From Dyadobacter sp. CY347 (GTDB lineage: Bacteria; Bacteroidota; Bacteroidia; Cytophagales; Spirosomataceae): 64,000 bases of DNA. The first letter of the stretch is position 1, and each line of letters starts with the position of its first letter. Below are positions 7,240-15,180 of the stretch, piece after piece. The stretch lies in assembly GCF_021502655.1 (NCBI RefSeq), contig NZ_JAKFFT010000014.1, positions 1-64,000 on the forward strand, given 5' to 3'. Both the position numbers and the translations under genes were made by a program. Under the pieces are notes generated by a model. It was not told where the DNA came from. It worked only from the letters and a program-made list of their open reading frames with translations, and did not search any database.

Positions 7240-9363
7240 ATGAAAAAGTACTTAATCACGCTTATACCGGTAGTATTACTGGGCTGGCAGAGAGGGCCTG
7301 TTCAGGAGAAAGCGGCAGTTATACCAGCCGCAGAGGTGTCAATGGACGAGGATATCAAGCCTATTCCTGCTCAGTTTAAAGCCGAGGAGCTGACAACCAG
7401 GATTCTTTCCAGTTATCATTACAGGAAGACCAGGCTCAGCGATTCGCTTTCAGCGGCGATTTTTGATAAGTACATTGATGGCATTGATCATGGCAAGCTA
7501 TATTACCTGGCCAGTGATCTGAAAGATTTTGAGCAATACAAAAATTCATTCGACGACTATCTCCAAAAGAGAGAACTGGATGTTCCTTTTGCCATGTATA
7601 ATCTTTTCAGAAAACGTTATAAAGAGAGAAGCGACTACATTCAAACACTGCTGAAAGAGGGAAAACCCTTTGATTTCACCGCAGATGAGTCGATGAACAC
7701 AGACCGTGAAAAGGCGACCTGGGCTAAAAGCGCAGACGAGCTGAACGACACATGGCGCAAGTATCTAAAAAGCGAAGCGCTGGACTTGAAATTGTCCGGA
7801 AAGGCTGATACGGCGGTTGTAACAATGTTAAGAGATCGTTACAAAAATCGTGATCGCGCATTGGGTCGCATTCGTACTGAGCAGGTTTTTCAAATGTTCA
7901 TGAATGCATATGCTGAGTCTATGGACCCGCATACAAGCTATATGGCGCCTACTTCTGCGGATCGTTTCAAGCAGGAAATGAGCCAGTCTTTGGAAGGAAT
8001 CGGTGCTTTGCTTCGTGAGGAAGATAATTATATCAAAATCGTTGAAGTAATCCCGGGCGGACCTGCATTCAAAGGAAAACAGCTTAAAAAAGAAGATAAG
8101 ATCATTGCCGTTGCACAGGGCGACGAAGGCAAAATGGTGGATATCGTAGGCTGGTTCGTGGATGACGCGGTGAAGCTGATTAAAGGCCCGAAATCGACAG
8201 TTGTACGTTTGCAGATCATATCAGCCGACGCCCTTCCTGGAACGCCGGCCAAGGAGTACAGATTGGTGCGTGAGAAGATTAAACTGGAAGAGCAACGTGC
8301 CAAAAGCGAGATCGTTTCGGTGAACAATGCCAATAAAGAATACAAAGTCGGCGTGATCGATATTCCGCTTTTCTACCGTGATTTTGAAGGAGCGCAGCAT
8401 AAAGAAAAAGAGTTTTCAAGCACAACGCGTGATGTTCAAAAGCTGATCACGGAGCTGCAAGCTTCCAATGTGGACGGGATCGTGATCGACCTTAGAAATA
8501 ATGGTGGTGGTTCGTTAACTGAGGCGGTGTCTTTGACAGGTTTGTTCATCAACAGAGGACCGGTTGTTCAGGTTAAGGAAGGCCAGGGAGAAGTTGAAGT
8601 TCAGTCTGATAATGATCCTACCATTGCTTATGATGGCCCTATGGCGGTTATGGTGAACCGTTTCAGTGCTTCGGCGTCAGAAATTTTTGCGGCTGCGATT
8701 CAGGATTACAAACGTGGAATTATCGTTGGAGAGCAAACATATGGCAAAGGAACCGTTCAAACACTGATCGACCTGAACCAATGGGTGCCTAAGGAGACGG
8801 ATCAGTTGGGACAAGTGAAACTAACTGTTGCGAAATTCTACAGAATCAACGGGAGCAGCACGCAGCTGAAAGGTGTCATGCCGGATCTGGAATTGCCGAC
8901 AGCATTTAAGGTAAATGAATTCGGTGAAGGTTCCCAGCCAAGCGCATTGCCTTGGGATCAGATCGCTTCTTCGCGCTATGAGCCGACAAACAACATTAAT
9001 GCAAAGGTTGTTGATCAGCTTAAAGGAAAATACAACCAGCGTTTGAAGACCGATGAAGAACTGAAAACACTGGTTAAAACACTGGATGAATTCAAGGAAG
9101 CGCGGGAAAACAAGATAGTTTCTTTGCAGGAATCAAAACGCAAAGTTGAACGCGCCGAAGCTGAAAAGAAACGACTTGCTATGAAGCAGTTAGGCGAAGA
9201 TAATGCAGACGGCGACGAAGAGGAAGAAGACGGCAAAGCTGTTGAAGCCCCAAAAGAGGTTAAGAAAAAGAAAGATATTTATCTGACCGAAACGAGCCGT
9301 ATGCTAGCCGATTTGATCGTAATTTCGAAAGAGCCGAGTTTGGCGGGGACTAAGAAGAAGTAA
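7240..9363 (+). CDS. Carboxy-terminal (tail-specific) processing protease, S41 family
   Basis: Periplasmic serine protease related to Prc/Tsp, which trims or degrades exported proteins from their C-termini. I chose the ATG at 7240 (MKKYLITLIPVVLLG signal-like start) over an upstream TTG at 7216 that overlaps the previous gene. Order: N-terminal helical domain (about 50-240), PDZ (about 250-345), S41 domain with GIVIDLRNNGGGS and FSASASEIF, then a basic, acidic-tract C-terminal extension (DUF3340-type). The predicted catalytic dyad is Ser478 and Lys503 (in YGKGTVQ), 25 residues apart as in Prc. It has no lipobox cysteine, although some relatives are lipoproteins. It is the second gene of the FKBP operon. 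Confidence 0.93.
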   Translation: MKKYLITLIPVVLLGWQRGPVQEKAAVIPAAEVSMDEDIKPIPAQFKAEELTTRILSSYHYRKTRLSDSLSAAIFDKYIDGIDHGKLYYLASDLKDFEQYKNSFDDYLQKRELDVPFAMYNLFRKRYKERSDYIQTLLKEGKPFDFTADESMNTDREKATWAKSADELNDTWRKYLKSEALDLKLSGKADTAVVTMLRDRYKNRDRALGRIRTEQVFQMFMNAYAESMDPHTSYMAPTSADRFKQEMSQSLEGIGALLREEDNYIKIVEVIPGGPAFKGKQLKKEDKIIAVAQGDEGKMVDIVGWFVDDAVKLIKGPKSTVVRLQIISADALPGTPAKEYRLVREKIKLEEQRAKSEIVSVNNANKEYKVGVIDIPLFYRDFEGAQHKEKEFSSTTRDVQKLITELQASNVDGIVIDLRNNGGGSLTEAVSLTGLFINRGPVVQVKEGQGEVEVQSDNDPTIAYDGPMAVMVNRFSASASEIFAAAIQDYKRGIIVGEQTYGKGTVQTLIDLNQWVPKETDQLGQVKLTVAKFYRINGSSTQLKGVMPDLELPTAFKVNEFGEGSQPSALPWDQIASSRYEPTNNINAKVVDQLKGKYNQRLKTDEELKTLVKTLDEFKEARENKIVSLQESKRKVERAEAEKKRLAMKQLGEDNADGDEEEEDGKAVEAPKEVKKKKDIYLTETSRMLADLIVISKEPSLAGTKKK

Positions 9364-9385
9364 CCATATTTGTAAATTTTGAATG

Positions 9386-9416
9386 GCCCGGATTGGAAAC
9401 AGTCCGGGCTTTTTTG
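9386..9416 (+). terminator. Rho-independent terminator after the S41 protease
   Basis: GCCCGGAT pairs with GTCCGGGC across an 8-base loop and is followed by six T residues. It lies 23 bases past the protease stop codon. Confidence 0.85.
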
Positions 9417-9433
9417 TTGGGCAAAAACGAGCA

Positions 9434-9676
9434 TTAATGCTCTTTTTCAGCGCAATTCTTTTGGATGTGGTTTTGGTAAAACGTTTCCATTTCCTGTTTA
9501 CTCCGAAAGCCGAGATAACTCGCAACCTTATTAGCCAGCTCGGCGCTAATATTAATCCTCCCGTTTTCCAACTTACTGATTGACTGCTGCTTTACATTCA
9601 AAAAACTGGCAAGTTCTGATTGTTTAATTCCTTTCATCATTCTGACAGCACGGATTTTCTCACCAAAGGAGGGCAT
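9434..9676 (-). CDS. Small XRE-family helix-turn-helix regulator
   Basis: An 80-residue DNA-binding protein. Residues about 5-60 form the HTH_3 domain: GEKIRAVRMMKGIKQSELA, then FLNVKQQSISKLENGRINIS with the recognition helix, then ELANKVASYLGF. There is a short charged tail and no second domain, so it resembles a minimal repressor. It is divergent from the lipoprotein operon starting at 9850. A perfect 15-base palindrome in the shared upstream region (9740-9754) is a natural operator. I infer that it controls itself and perhaps that operon. Confidence 0.85.
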   Translation of the reverse strand: MPSFGEKIRAVRMMKGIKQSELASFLNVKQQSISKLENGRINISAELANKVASYLGFRSKQEMETFYQNHIQKNCAEKEH

Positions 9677-9739
9677 AAAAAGCTAAGATTATAGTGTGTA
9701 GGGTGAGTGCAAAATATAACAAATACGCACAACCGCCAA

Positions 9740-9754
9740 GTTGTAAAATACAAC
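9740..9754. promoter_or_regulatory. Candidate operator palindrome GTTGTA-AAA-TACAAC
   Basis: A perfect inverted repeat (GTTGTA, 3-base spacer, TACAAC) lies 64 bases upstream of the XRE gene and 96 bases upstream of the lipoprotein operon. A further TACAAC half-site follows at 9771. Size and placement fit an XRE repressor site; binding is inferred. Confidence 0.45.
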
Positions 9755-9849
9755 CACCCGAAGCGTACGATACAACCAGACATTTTTGCGTGCCGGGAAA
9801 TAGATGTATCTCTTTGTAGAGTTATTTAAATGTAAACTTTCAGATCGTC

Positions 9850-10791
9850 ATGAAATCACACATTATGAAGTGCTGGCTATTCAGTCTCCTATTGCTGCCC
9901 GCTCTAATGCTGACACAAGCGTGTCAAGAGGATGTCACTCCAACCTCTTCACTAACCAAGTCAATCGAAAAGATTGAAACTGCTTACAAGGAAGGCGAAA
10001 CGAAGATCGAGATCGGAGGCCCAACCGAAGTGGAAACCATGGCATCGCCTGAAATCATGGAAGCAGTAGAAGCGAAGCTGCTGGCCTATCAGCGGAATTT
10101 TGAATCTCGATACGGTGAATCCGGTGATTTTTCAGAGCCATATTGGGTTGGTGTGATTCCGCTGAATGACGCTTGTCCAGCTGGAACTTCAAAAATTAAG
10201 TTCAAAATGGACAATCAAGATAATGGCAGTTCAACGAAATCAGGTTGGACGGGTAGCTGGTATTATGATAATAATGGAAATAGCTGGCATCCGCTGTGCA
10301 AAGTTTACGGCGGAGCATTTACATTGATGACTTTGAACACGCCTACGCAGTACTTGGTAGCGAGACTAAGCAATAATAAAACCTCTGTCATGGAACCAAG
10401 GGTCTGGAACATTTATATTGATAATGAAGATGATGGTAATTTAAATGTAGTGGCAGATGTCAGTCCCGGATTTATGAATAATGATGGTACACATCTTCAA
10501 TTCTGGGCGATAGCTGGCAAAAATACCCCTGGTGTAAGTCAAGCAGCTGAGTTTCCTGATCTCGGTTTTGCCTATGGAGTTTTCGGAACATTTACTTCGC
10601 CTGTTGTCGGAGGAGCGGGAGGCATGGGAACATTTAAAACGGATGACGAAAATAAGAATAATGCGAATCAACTCTATTCTGTTGACTGGAGCACGAACGT
10701 TAAAACACCAGCATCATTTGTGCAGGGGAAAGGGGTAGATCGCACTAATGATCCTGGTAATACTACATTCAATATTCGTCGGGTTAGGTGA
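9850..10791 (+). CDS. Predicted lipoprotein of unknown function
   Basis: I do not recognise this 313-residue protein. It has a type II signal peptide (MKSHIMKCWLFSLLLLPALM) ending in the lipobox LTQAC (Cys25), so it should be anchored in a membrane. The mature part has an acidic region (about 28-75), a helical segment, and a beta-rich domain with GWTGSWYYDNNGNSW and AFTLMTLNTPTQYL, ending in a basic NIRRVR tail. Two further cysteines (in NDACPAG and HPLCKV) could form a disulfide. The next gene encodes a thioredoxin-fold lipoprotein that might make or break such a bond. Three more envelope genes follow on the same strand. Confidence 0.75.
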   Translation: MKSHIMKCWLFSLLLLPALMLTQACQEDVTPTSSLTKSIEKIETAYKEGETKIEIGGPTEVETMASPEIMEAVEAKLLAYQRNFESRYGESGDFSEPYWVGVIPLNDACPAGTSKIKFKMDNQDNGSSTKSGWTGSWYYDNNGNSWHPLCKVYGGAFTLMTLNTPTQYLVARLSNNKTSVMEPRVWNIYIDNEDDGNLNVVADVSPGFMNNDGTHLQFWAIAGKNTPGVSQAAEFPDLGFAYGVFGTFTSPVVGGAGGMGTFKTDDENKNNANQLYSVDWSTNVKTPASFVQGKGVDRTNDPGNTTFNIRRVR

Positions 10792-10799
10792 GGATGGGC

Positions 10800-11804
10800 A
10801 TGAAAACCACGTCAAAGACTTTTGTAGTTCTCTTGGCTATCCTGATTGGCTTTTGCTCTTGCAAAAAGCAGGAAGAAAACGGTATCATCGCAAAGATGGA
10901 AGGTGAGGAGATTAGTATCGAGGAGATTGACATGCTGATCAAAAACTCGCTATATGAATATCTTTTTGCCATTTACGATGTTCGAAGAATTGCGCTTAAT
11001 GAGCTCATTAACAACAAGCTGATGGCAAAGGAAGCCAAAGCGCATAAAATTGATGCGGATTCAGTTACCTCTCTCAAACTTAACGAAATGAAGAGGAGGA
11101 TAACAAAGGAACAATACATAGCGGACAATTCTTTGAAGAGTGGGGTGGTTGATGAGAAAAACCCATTCAAGCTGATTCCGCTCGATACGCCGGAAGGCCA
11201 GAGGGTTTTGGAAGAAAGCTATGTGAAATTTTTGAAACATACTTTGGTCAAAGAACTACAGGCAAAATACAAAGTAAGTGTTTTGCTCGCACCGCCCCAA
11301 ACGCCTAAGCTTGATCTGAGAGGAATTACAAGTTATAAAAGAGGGAATTTGCAATCACAGCATTCGGTCACCATTGTATCGGATTTTGACTGCCCCGTAT
11401 GTCAGAGTAAAGAGCCTGTTTTGCGGCAGATTTTCAAAAAGTATGAAGATAAAGTTCGCTTTGAATATGCACATCTTTCTTCATCCATTAACAAATCAAT
11501 ATTGTTGTCGGAATGTGCTGCGAGACAAGGGAAATTTTGGGAAGCGCACGAGTTGCTGTTTCAGAAGCGCGAGAGTGATTTTCCCAAGATTGAGAATCTG
11601 ATTTCTGATTTGAATCTGAATAAAACTGCTTGCGAAGCCTGTATGCAATCTGAGAATGTTGCCGGTGAAATTAATGCAAGTATGGAACGGTTGCGAGTCC
11701 TGGGCATTACTGTCACGCCTACCATCATTATTAACAACAGAGTCTATTATGGGGAGATTTCAGAGGAAGTTATGGGTCAGTTTATCGAGAAGTCCCTTAA
11801 ATGA
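10800..11804 (+). CDS. DsbA-like thiol:disulfide oxidoreductase lipoprotein with SurA-like N-terminus
   Basis: A 334-residue envelope protein. I chose the ATG at 10800 (MKTTSKTFVVLLAILIG), which gives a lipoprotein signal ending GFCSC; GTG 10788 and ATG 10794 are alternatives, the first overlapping the previous stop. Residues about 30-160 resemble the helical N-terminal part of SurA/PpiC chaperones (IAKMEGEEISIEEID, NELINNKLMAKEA). Residues about 185-334 are a DsbA-type thioredoxin domain with CPVC (Cys198, Cys201) and the cis-proline loop GITVTPTIIINN. Extra cysteines sit in TACEACMQ. It may introduce disulfides into neighbouring lipoproteins; that link is inference. Confidence 0.82.
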   Translation: MKTTSKTFVVLLAILIGFCSCKKQEENGIIAKMEGEEISIEEIDMLIKNSLYEYLFAIYDVRRIALNELINNKLMAKEAKAHKIDADSVTSLKLNEMKRRITKEQYIADNSLKSGVVDEKNPFKLIPLDTPEGQRVLEESYVKFLKHTLVKELQAKYKVSVLLAPPQTPKLDLRGITSYKRGNLQSQHSVTIVSDFDCPVCQSKEPVLRQIFKKYEDKVRFEYAHLSSSINKSILLSECAARQGKFWEAHELLFQKRESDFPKIENLISDLNLNKTACEACMQSENVAGEINASMERLRVLGITVTPTIIINNRVYYGEISEEVMGQFIEKSLK

Positions 11805-12687
11805 TTTGTGGTTATCATTCATTAGTTCATTCCTACTGATGCTGATTCCTTTTTCATGTGTGCAGGATGTCGAGTTGGACTTAATCAACGGCAATGAGAA
11901 AATTCTGGTGGTTGATAGTGAGTTTAATAACTTGAATACTGGGAACTACGTAAGGTTGACTTGGATGCGAAACGTTCAGGAAAAGGAAGTGTTACCAGTT
12001 GATAATGCTTTGATTATAATTAGTTCTGACAGTGGTGAAAGTGACACTTTGAAGAAAGAAAACGACGATAATAATTATTTTGATGGATATTATTTTTCAG
12101 ATAAGTTGAAATGTAAGCCAGACGGAACGTATACCTTGAAGATTGATATTGATGGGCGAATCTACGAGGCAACTGCAACGATGCCTCATCCGCCTAAAAT
12201 TGATTCCTTACGTCTGGATTTTGTCAAGTATGAAATTGGGAAATCCGATGGAGTTATGCCCTTTATTTATTTTAAAGAACCATCATCAGAAACAAATTAC
12301 TACCTGGGAAAATTATGCCCGGATGGCTACTCTGCTCGTCGAAATCCTTGTCCAGTTATGGCTTGGTATGCCACCAGGGCGCTATTGCTTCTAAATGATG
12401 AATATTTGCCTGGTTATGTCAATGGGATTAACATTAATCTACCTGATGACCCTAAGAGAAATTACATACCAAGTCTTTTCGGAGACTACCTTGCCATTCT
12501 CTATTCTATAACCCCAGAAAGTTTTGCCTATTTTCAATCATTAACAGAAGCTCTTAAAAGTGATGGAGGAGTGTATTCGCCATCACCCGCAAATCATCCA
12601 ACCAATATTAAAAGCAAACATAAAGTTGTCGGATTCTTTCACGTAGCAAGTCTGGATTCATATCCATTTTTTGCACCACTTCGCTAA
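11749..12687 (+). CDS. DUF4249-family lipoprotein
   Basis: DUF4249 lipoproteins are Bacteroidota outer-membrane proteins usually encoded with a TonB receptor, and one follows here at 12708. The hydrophobic segment LSFISSFLLMLIPFSC ends in a lipobox cysteine. The mature part runs QDVELDLINGNEKILVVDSEF, then a beta-sandwich-like region with DGTYTLKIDIDGRIYEATATMP, the usual family landmark. The start is uncertain: ATG 11749 gives a basic signal peptide but overlaps the previous gene by 56 bases, while TTG 11806 begins 1 base after its stop but lacks a positive n-region. Inference: cell-surface partner of the downstream receptor. Confidence 0.75.
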   Translation: MGRFQRKLWVSLSRSPLNDLWLSFISSFLLMLIPFSCVQDVELDLINGNEKILVVDSEFNNLNTGNYVRLTWMRNVQEKEVLPVDNALIIISSDSGESDTLKKENDDNNYFDGYYFSDKLKCKPDGTYTLKIDIDGRIYEATATMPHPPKIDSLRLDFVKYEIGKSDGVMPFIYFKEPSSETNYYLGKLCPDGYSARRNPCPVMAWYATRALLLLNDEYLPGYVNGININLPDDPKRNYIPSLFGDYLAILYSITPESFAYFQSLTEALKSDGGVYSPSPANHPTNIKSKHKVVGFFHVASLDSYPFFAPLR

Positions 12688-12707
12688 TCAAACGCCTTAT
12701 AAATTTC

Positions 12708-15065
12708 ATGACCAGATTGCTCATCACCGTGGCATTTCTCATCTCAATTAACACTTATGCCCAAAAGTATAACCTAAGCGGCAAGGTTACGGATGCTGTT
12801 TCGGGAGAAAGCTTGCCCAATGCGAGTGTTAAGGTGGCCGTAATGGATGCGGGAATACAGAGTAATGCATACGGCTATTATTCGCTGAGCCTTAAAAAAG
12901 GGATTCATCAGATAGAAATTTCTTATCTGGGTTATCTGAAAAAATCGGTTCGCATTGATTTGCAGCGGAACTTGAAACTGGACATCCAATTGACGCCTGC
13001 CAATCAGCAATTGAAAGAAGTGCAGGTTAAGGAGCGGGATCAGGTCGATTTAGGTAACTCCATTCCAGGCAAAGCCAGCATTCAGATGAGTCAGGTCAGA
13101 AGCATGGGCACAATGGCAGGTGAAGCGGATATATTTCAGGCGTTGCAATATCTCCCGGGCATTAAGGCAGCTGTTGAAGGAAACACCGGCCTTTCCGTTC
13201 GTGGAGGGTCATTTGATCAGACATTGATTCTGCTGGATGATGCGCCTGTTTACAATCCTTCACATGCATTAGGCTTTTTTTCTGCGTTTAACAGCGATGC
13301 CATCAGGTCAGTAGACATTTACAAAGGAACCGTTCCAGCCCAGTTTGGCGGAAGACTTTCCTCGGTGGTCGACTTGAAAATGAAAGAAGGCAATGTGAAC
13401 CACCTGAATGTTTCGGGTGGACTAGGGGCGATTGCGAGTCGGTTGACCGTAGAGGGGCCGATCAAGAAGGAACGATCGTCGTTTATTGTCTCAGGAAGAT
13501 ATAGTTATGCAGGCAGCACGGCAAATCTGGTAGGAAAGTTGGCGCAGGAAATGCATGTTTATCCGTTCAGGAATTTCACCGGTGGAAACGATATTCGCTT
13601 TTATGACCTGAATGCGAAGATCAATTGGAAATCAAGCGATGGCAAGGACCAGTTTTTCATCTCGGCTTATACGGGAAAGGATTGGTTCAAATATTACCTT
13701 TTTCAACAAGGCACTTTCATGAAATGGCAAAACAATACGTTGTCGTTCAGATGGAACCGCATTCAGCGTAGCAACCTGTTTGCCAACACAACGGCTTATT
13801 TCAGCAACTATGGATATAATTACAGCTTGCTGATGGATCGGCGTGATTTTGAGTGGAAAGCCGGTTTACAGGAAGTCGGTCTAAAAAACGAGTGGGACTA
13901 TTTCATTGATCCTACTGCCTCACTTAAAGCAGGTGCATTGCTGACGTATACACGTTACAGTCCGGGAACAATCACGCCAAAATCTGATAGTTCAATCACC
14001 GTGCCTTTTACTTTAAGGGCACAAAATACTTTACAAAACGTCGTTTTTGCCGGTTATACAAAACAGTTGTCCAGAAGGCTTTCTATGTATTTGGGGATTC
14101 GTATATCCACTTATTCTTTGTTAGGGCCGGGTATGGCGTACGAATATTCGCAAAATTGGAGCAGCGTGCAGGATTCAACACATTACAATGTTGGAGGACT
14201 CATGAATTTTAGAGCGGGGGCTGAGCCGCGATGGTCTTTGAATTATATGCCAGACAGCATTTCCGTGCTTTCAGTCGCAGCGAATCGTTCCAGGCAATAT
14301 TCCCATTTGCTTAATTCCTCAGCGGTTGGCTTGCCCACGGATGTATGGCTTCCTTCCAACGGCAATGTCGCACCGCAATCTGCAACCCTGGTATCTCTCG
14401 GCTACAAGCGGATCATTAAAAATGTTACGCTTTCGGTTGAAGCTTATCAGAAGTGGATGACAGGAGTAATTGACCTTGTCGACAATGCTCAACTGTTTGT
14501 AAATCAATATGCTGATTCCCAGGTTCGCTCTGGAAAAGGAAATGCTTGGGGACTTGAAACAATGCTGGAAAAGAAAACAGGCAGATTGACCGGATGGATC
14601 ACCTACACATTATCCAAGACAGATCGGACCATTCCGGGCGTTAACAATGATCTGGCTTATCCATCCCGGTATGACCGCCGACACAGCATTTCGTTCGTTA
14701 CGACTTTCCATGCGACAAAAAGAACGGCGCTGTCAATGGATTTTCAGTTTAACTCGGGCGGGGCTGCGTCATTTCCAGTGGGCGCATATGAATACTTGGG
14801 AGCGTCTTTCAATTATTACACCAGCCGAAACGGATACAGGTTACCCGCCTATCACCGGCTCGATGTGCAGGCCATGTTTACCAGGAAGAGAAAAAAATGG
14901 GAAAGGCAATTCGTTGTGGGCATTTTCAATGTGTATGACCAGCGCAACCTATTTTCGGTGCAGGTTGAGCCGGATACATTCAGCCAGCCATTTACGCTTT
15001 CACGTATATCAGCCATTTCTTTATATGGTGTGATGCCATTTTTTAGCTACGGATTCAAAATCTGA
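12708..15065 (+). CDS. TonB-dependent receptor with carboxypeptidase-like regulatory domain
   Basis: Outer-membrane gated channel for energy-dependent uptake. A signal peptide (to about residue 18, ending TYAQ) precedes a beta-sandwich domain (about 20-105; YNLSGKVTDAVSGESLPNASV), then a plug domain (about 120-225; YLPGIKAAVEGNTGLSVRGG, ILLDDAPVYNP, GRLSSVVDLKMKEG) and a 22-strand barrel ending in an aromatic-rich strand, GVMPFFSYGFKI. Length 785 is ordinary for the family. It directly follows the DUF4249 lipoprotein (20-base gap). The substrate cannot be read from sequence; no SusD gene is present, so a polysaccharide-utilisation role is not supported. Confidence 0.9.
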   Translation: MTRLLITVAFLISINTYAQKYNLSGKVTDAVSGESLPNASVKVAVMDAGIQSNAYGYYSLSLKKGIHQIEISYLGYLKKSVRIDLQRNLKLDIQLTPANQQLKEVQVKERDQVDLGNSIPGKASIQMSQVRSMGTMAGEADIFQALQYLPGIKAAVEGNTGLSVRGGSFDQTLILLDDAPVYNPSHALGFFSAFNSDAIRSVDIYKGTVPAQFGGRLSSVVDLKMKEGNVNHLNVSGGLGAIASRLTVEGPIKKERSSFIVSGRYSYAGSTANLVGKLAQEMHVYPFRNFTGGNDIRFYDLNAKINWKSSDGKDQFFISAYTGKDWFKYYLFQQGTFMKWQNNTLSFRWNRIQRSNLFANTTAYFSNYGYNYSLLMDRRDFEWKAGLQEVGLKNEWDYFIDPTASLKAGALLTYTRYSPGTITPKSDSSITVPFTLRAQNTLQNVVFAGYTKQLSRRLSMYLGIRISTYSLLGPGMAYEYSQNWSSVQDSTHYNVGGLMNFRAGAEPRWSLNYMPDSISVLSVAANRSRQYSHLLNSSAVGLPTDVWLPSNGNVAPQSATLVSLGYKRIIKNVTLSVEAYQKWMTGVIDLVDNAQLFVNQYADSQVRSGKGNAWGLETMLEKKTGRLTGWITYTLSKTDRTIPGVNNDLAYPSRYDRRHSISFVTTFHATKRTALSMDFQFNSGGAASFPVGAYEYLGASFNYYTSRNGYRLPAYHRLDVQAMFTRKRKKWERQFVVGIFNVYDQRNLFSVQVEPDTFSQPFTLSRISAISLYGVMPFFSYGFKI

Positions 15066-15107
15066 TCCTTCACCTGGCATATTGAAAAAGCGAAAAGTGG
15101 AAAATTC

Positions 15108-15146
15108 AAAAAAGAAACGGGCCATCATGATATAGATGACCCGTTT
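15108..15146 (-). terminator. Terminator between the TonB receptor and the efflux operon
   Basis: AAACGGGCCATC (15115-15126) pairs with GATGACCCGTTT (15135-15146) over 12 positions with one wobble. On the minus strand the stem is followed by a T-rich tail, so it mainly ends the efflux operon; it may also act on the convergent receptor gene. Confidence 0.75.
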
Positions 15147-15180
15147 GAACAAAAATAGGAAGGGTTTGTTTGTTAATCTC

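Noticed and set aside
9434-15065. Possible RiPP/bacteriocin cluster because of the DsbA-like protein
   Set aside because: No precursor peptide with a double-glycine leader, no peptidase-ABC exporter and no modification enzyme; the genes look like envelope uptake components.
12708-15065. Polysaccharide-utilisation locus around the TonB receptor
   Set aside because: No SusD-like gene, glycoside hydrolase or hybrid two-component system is nearby; the partner is DUF4249.
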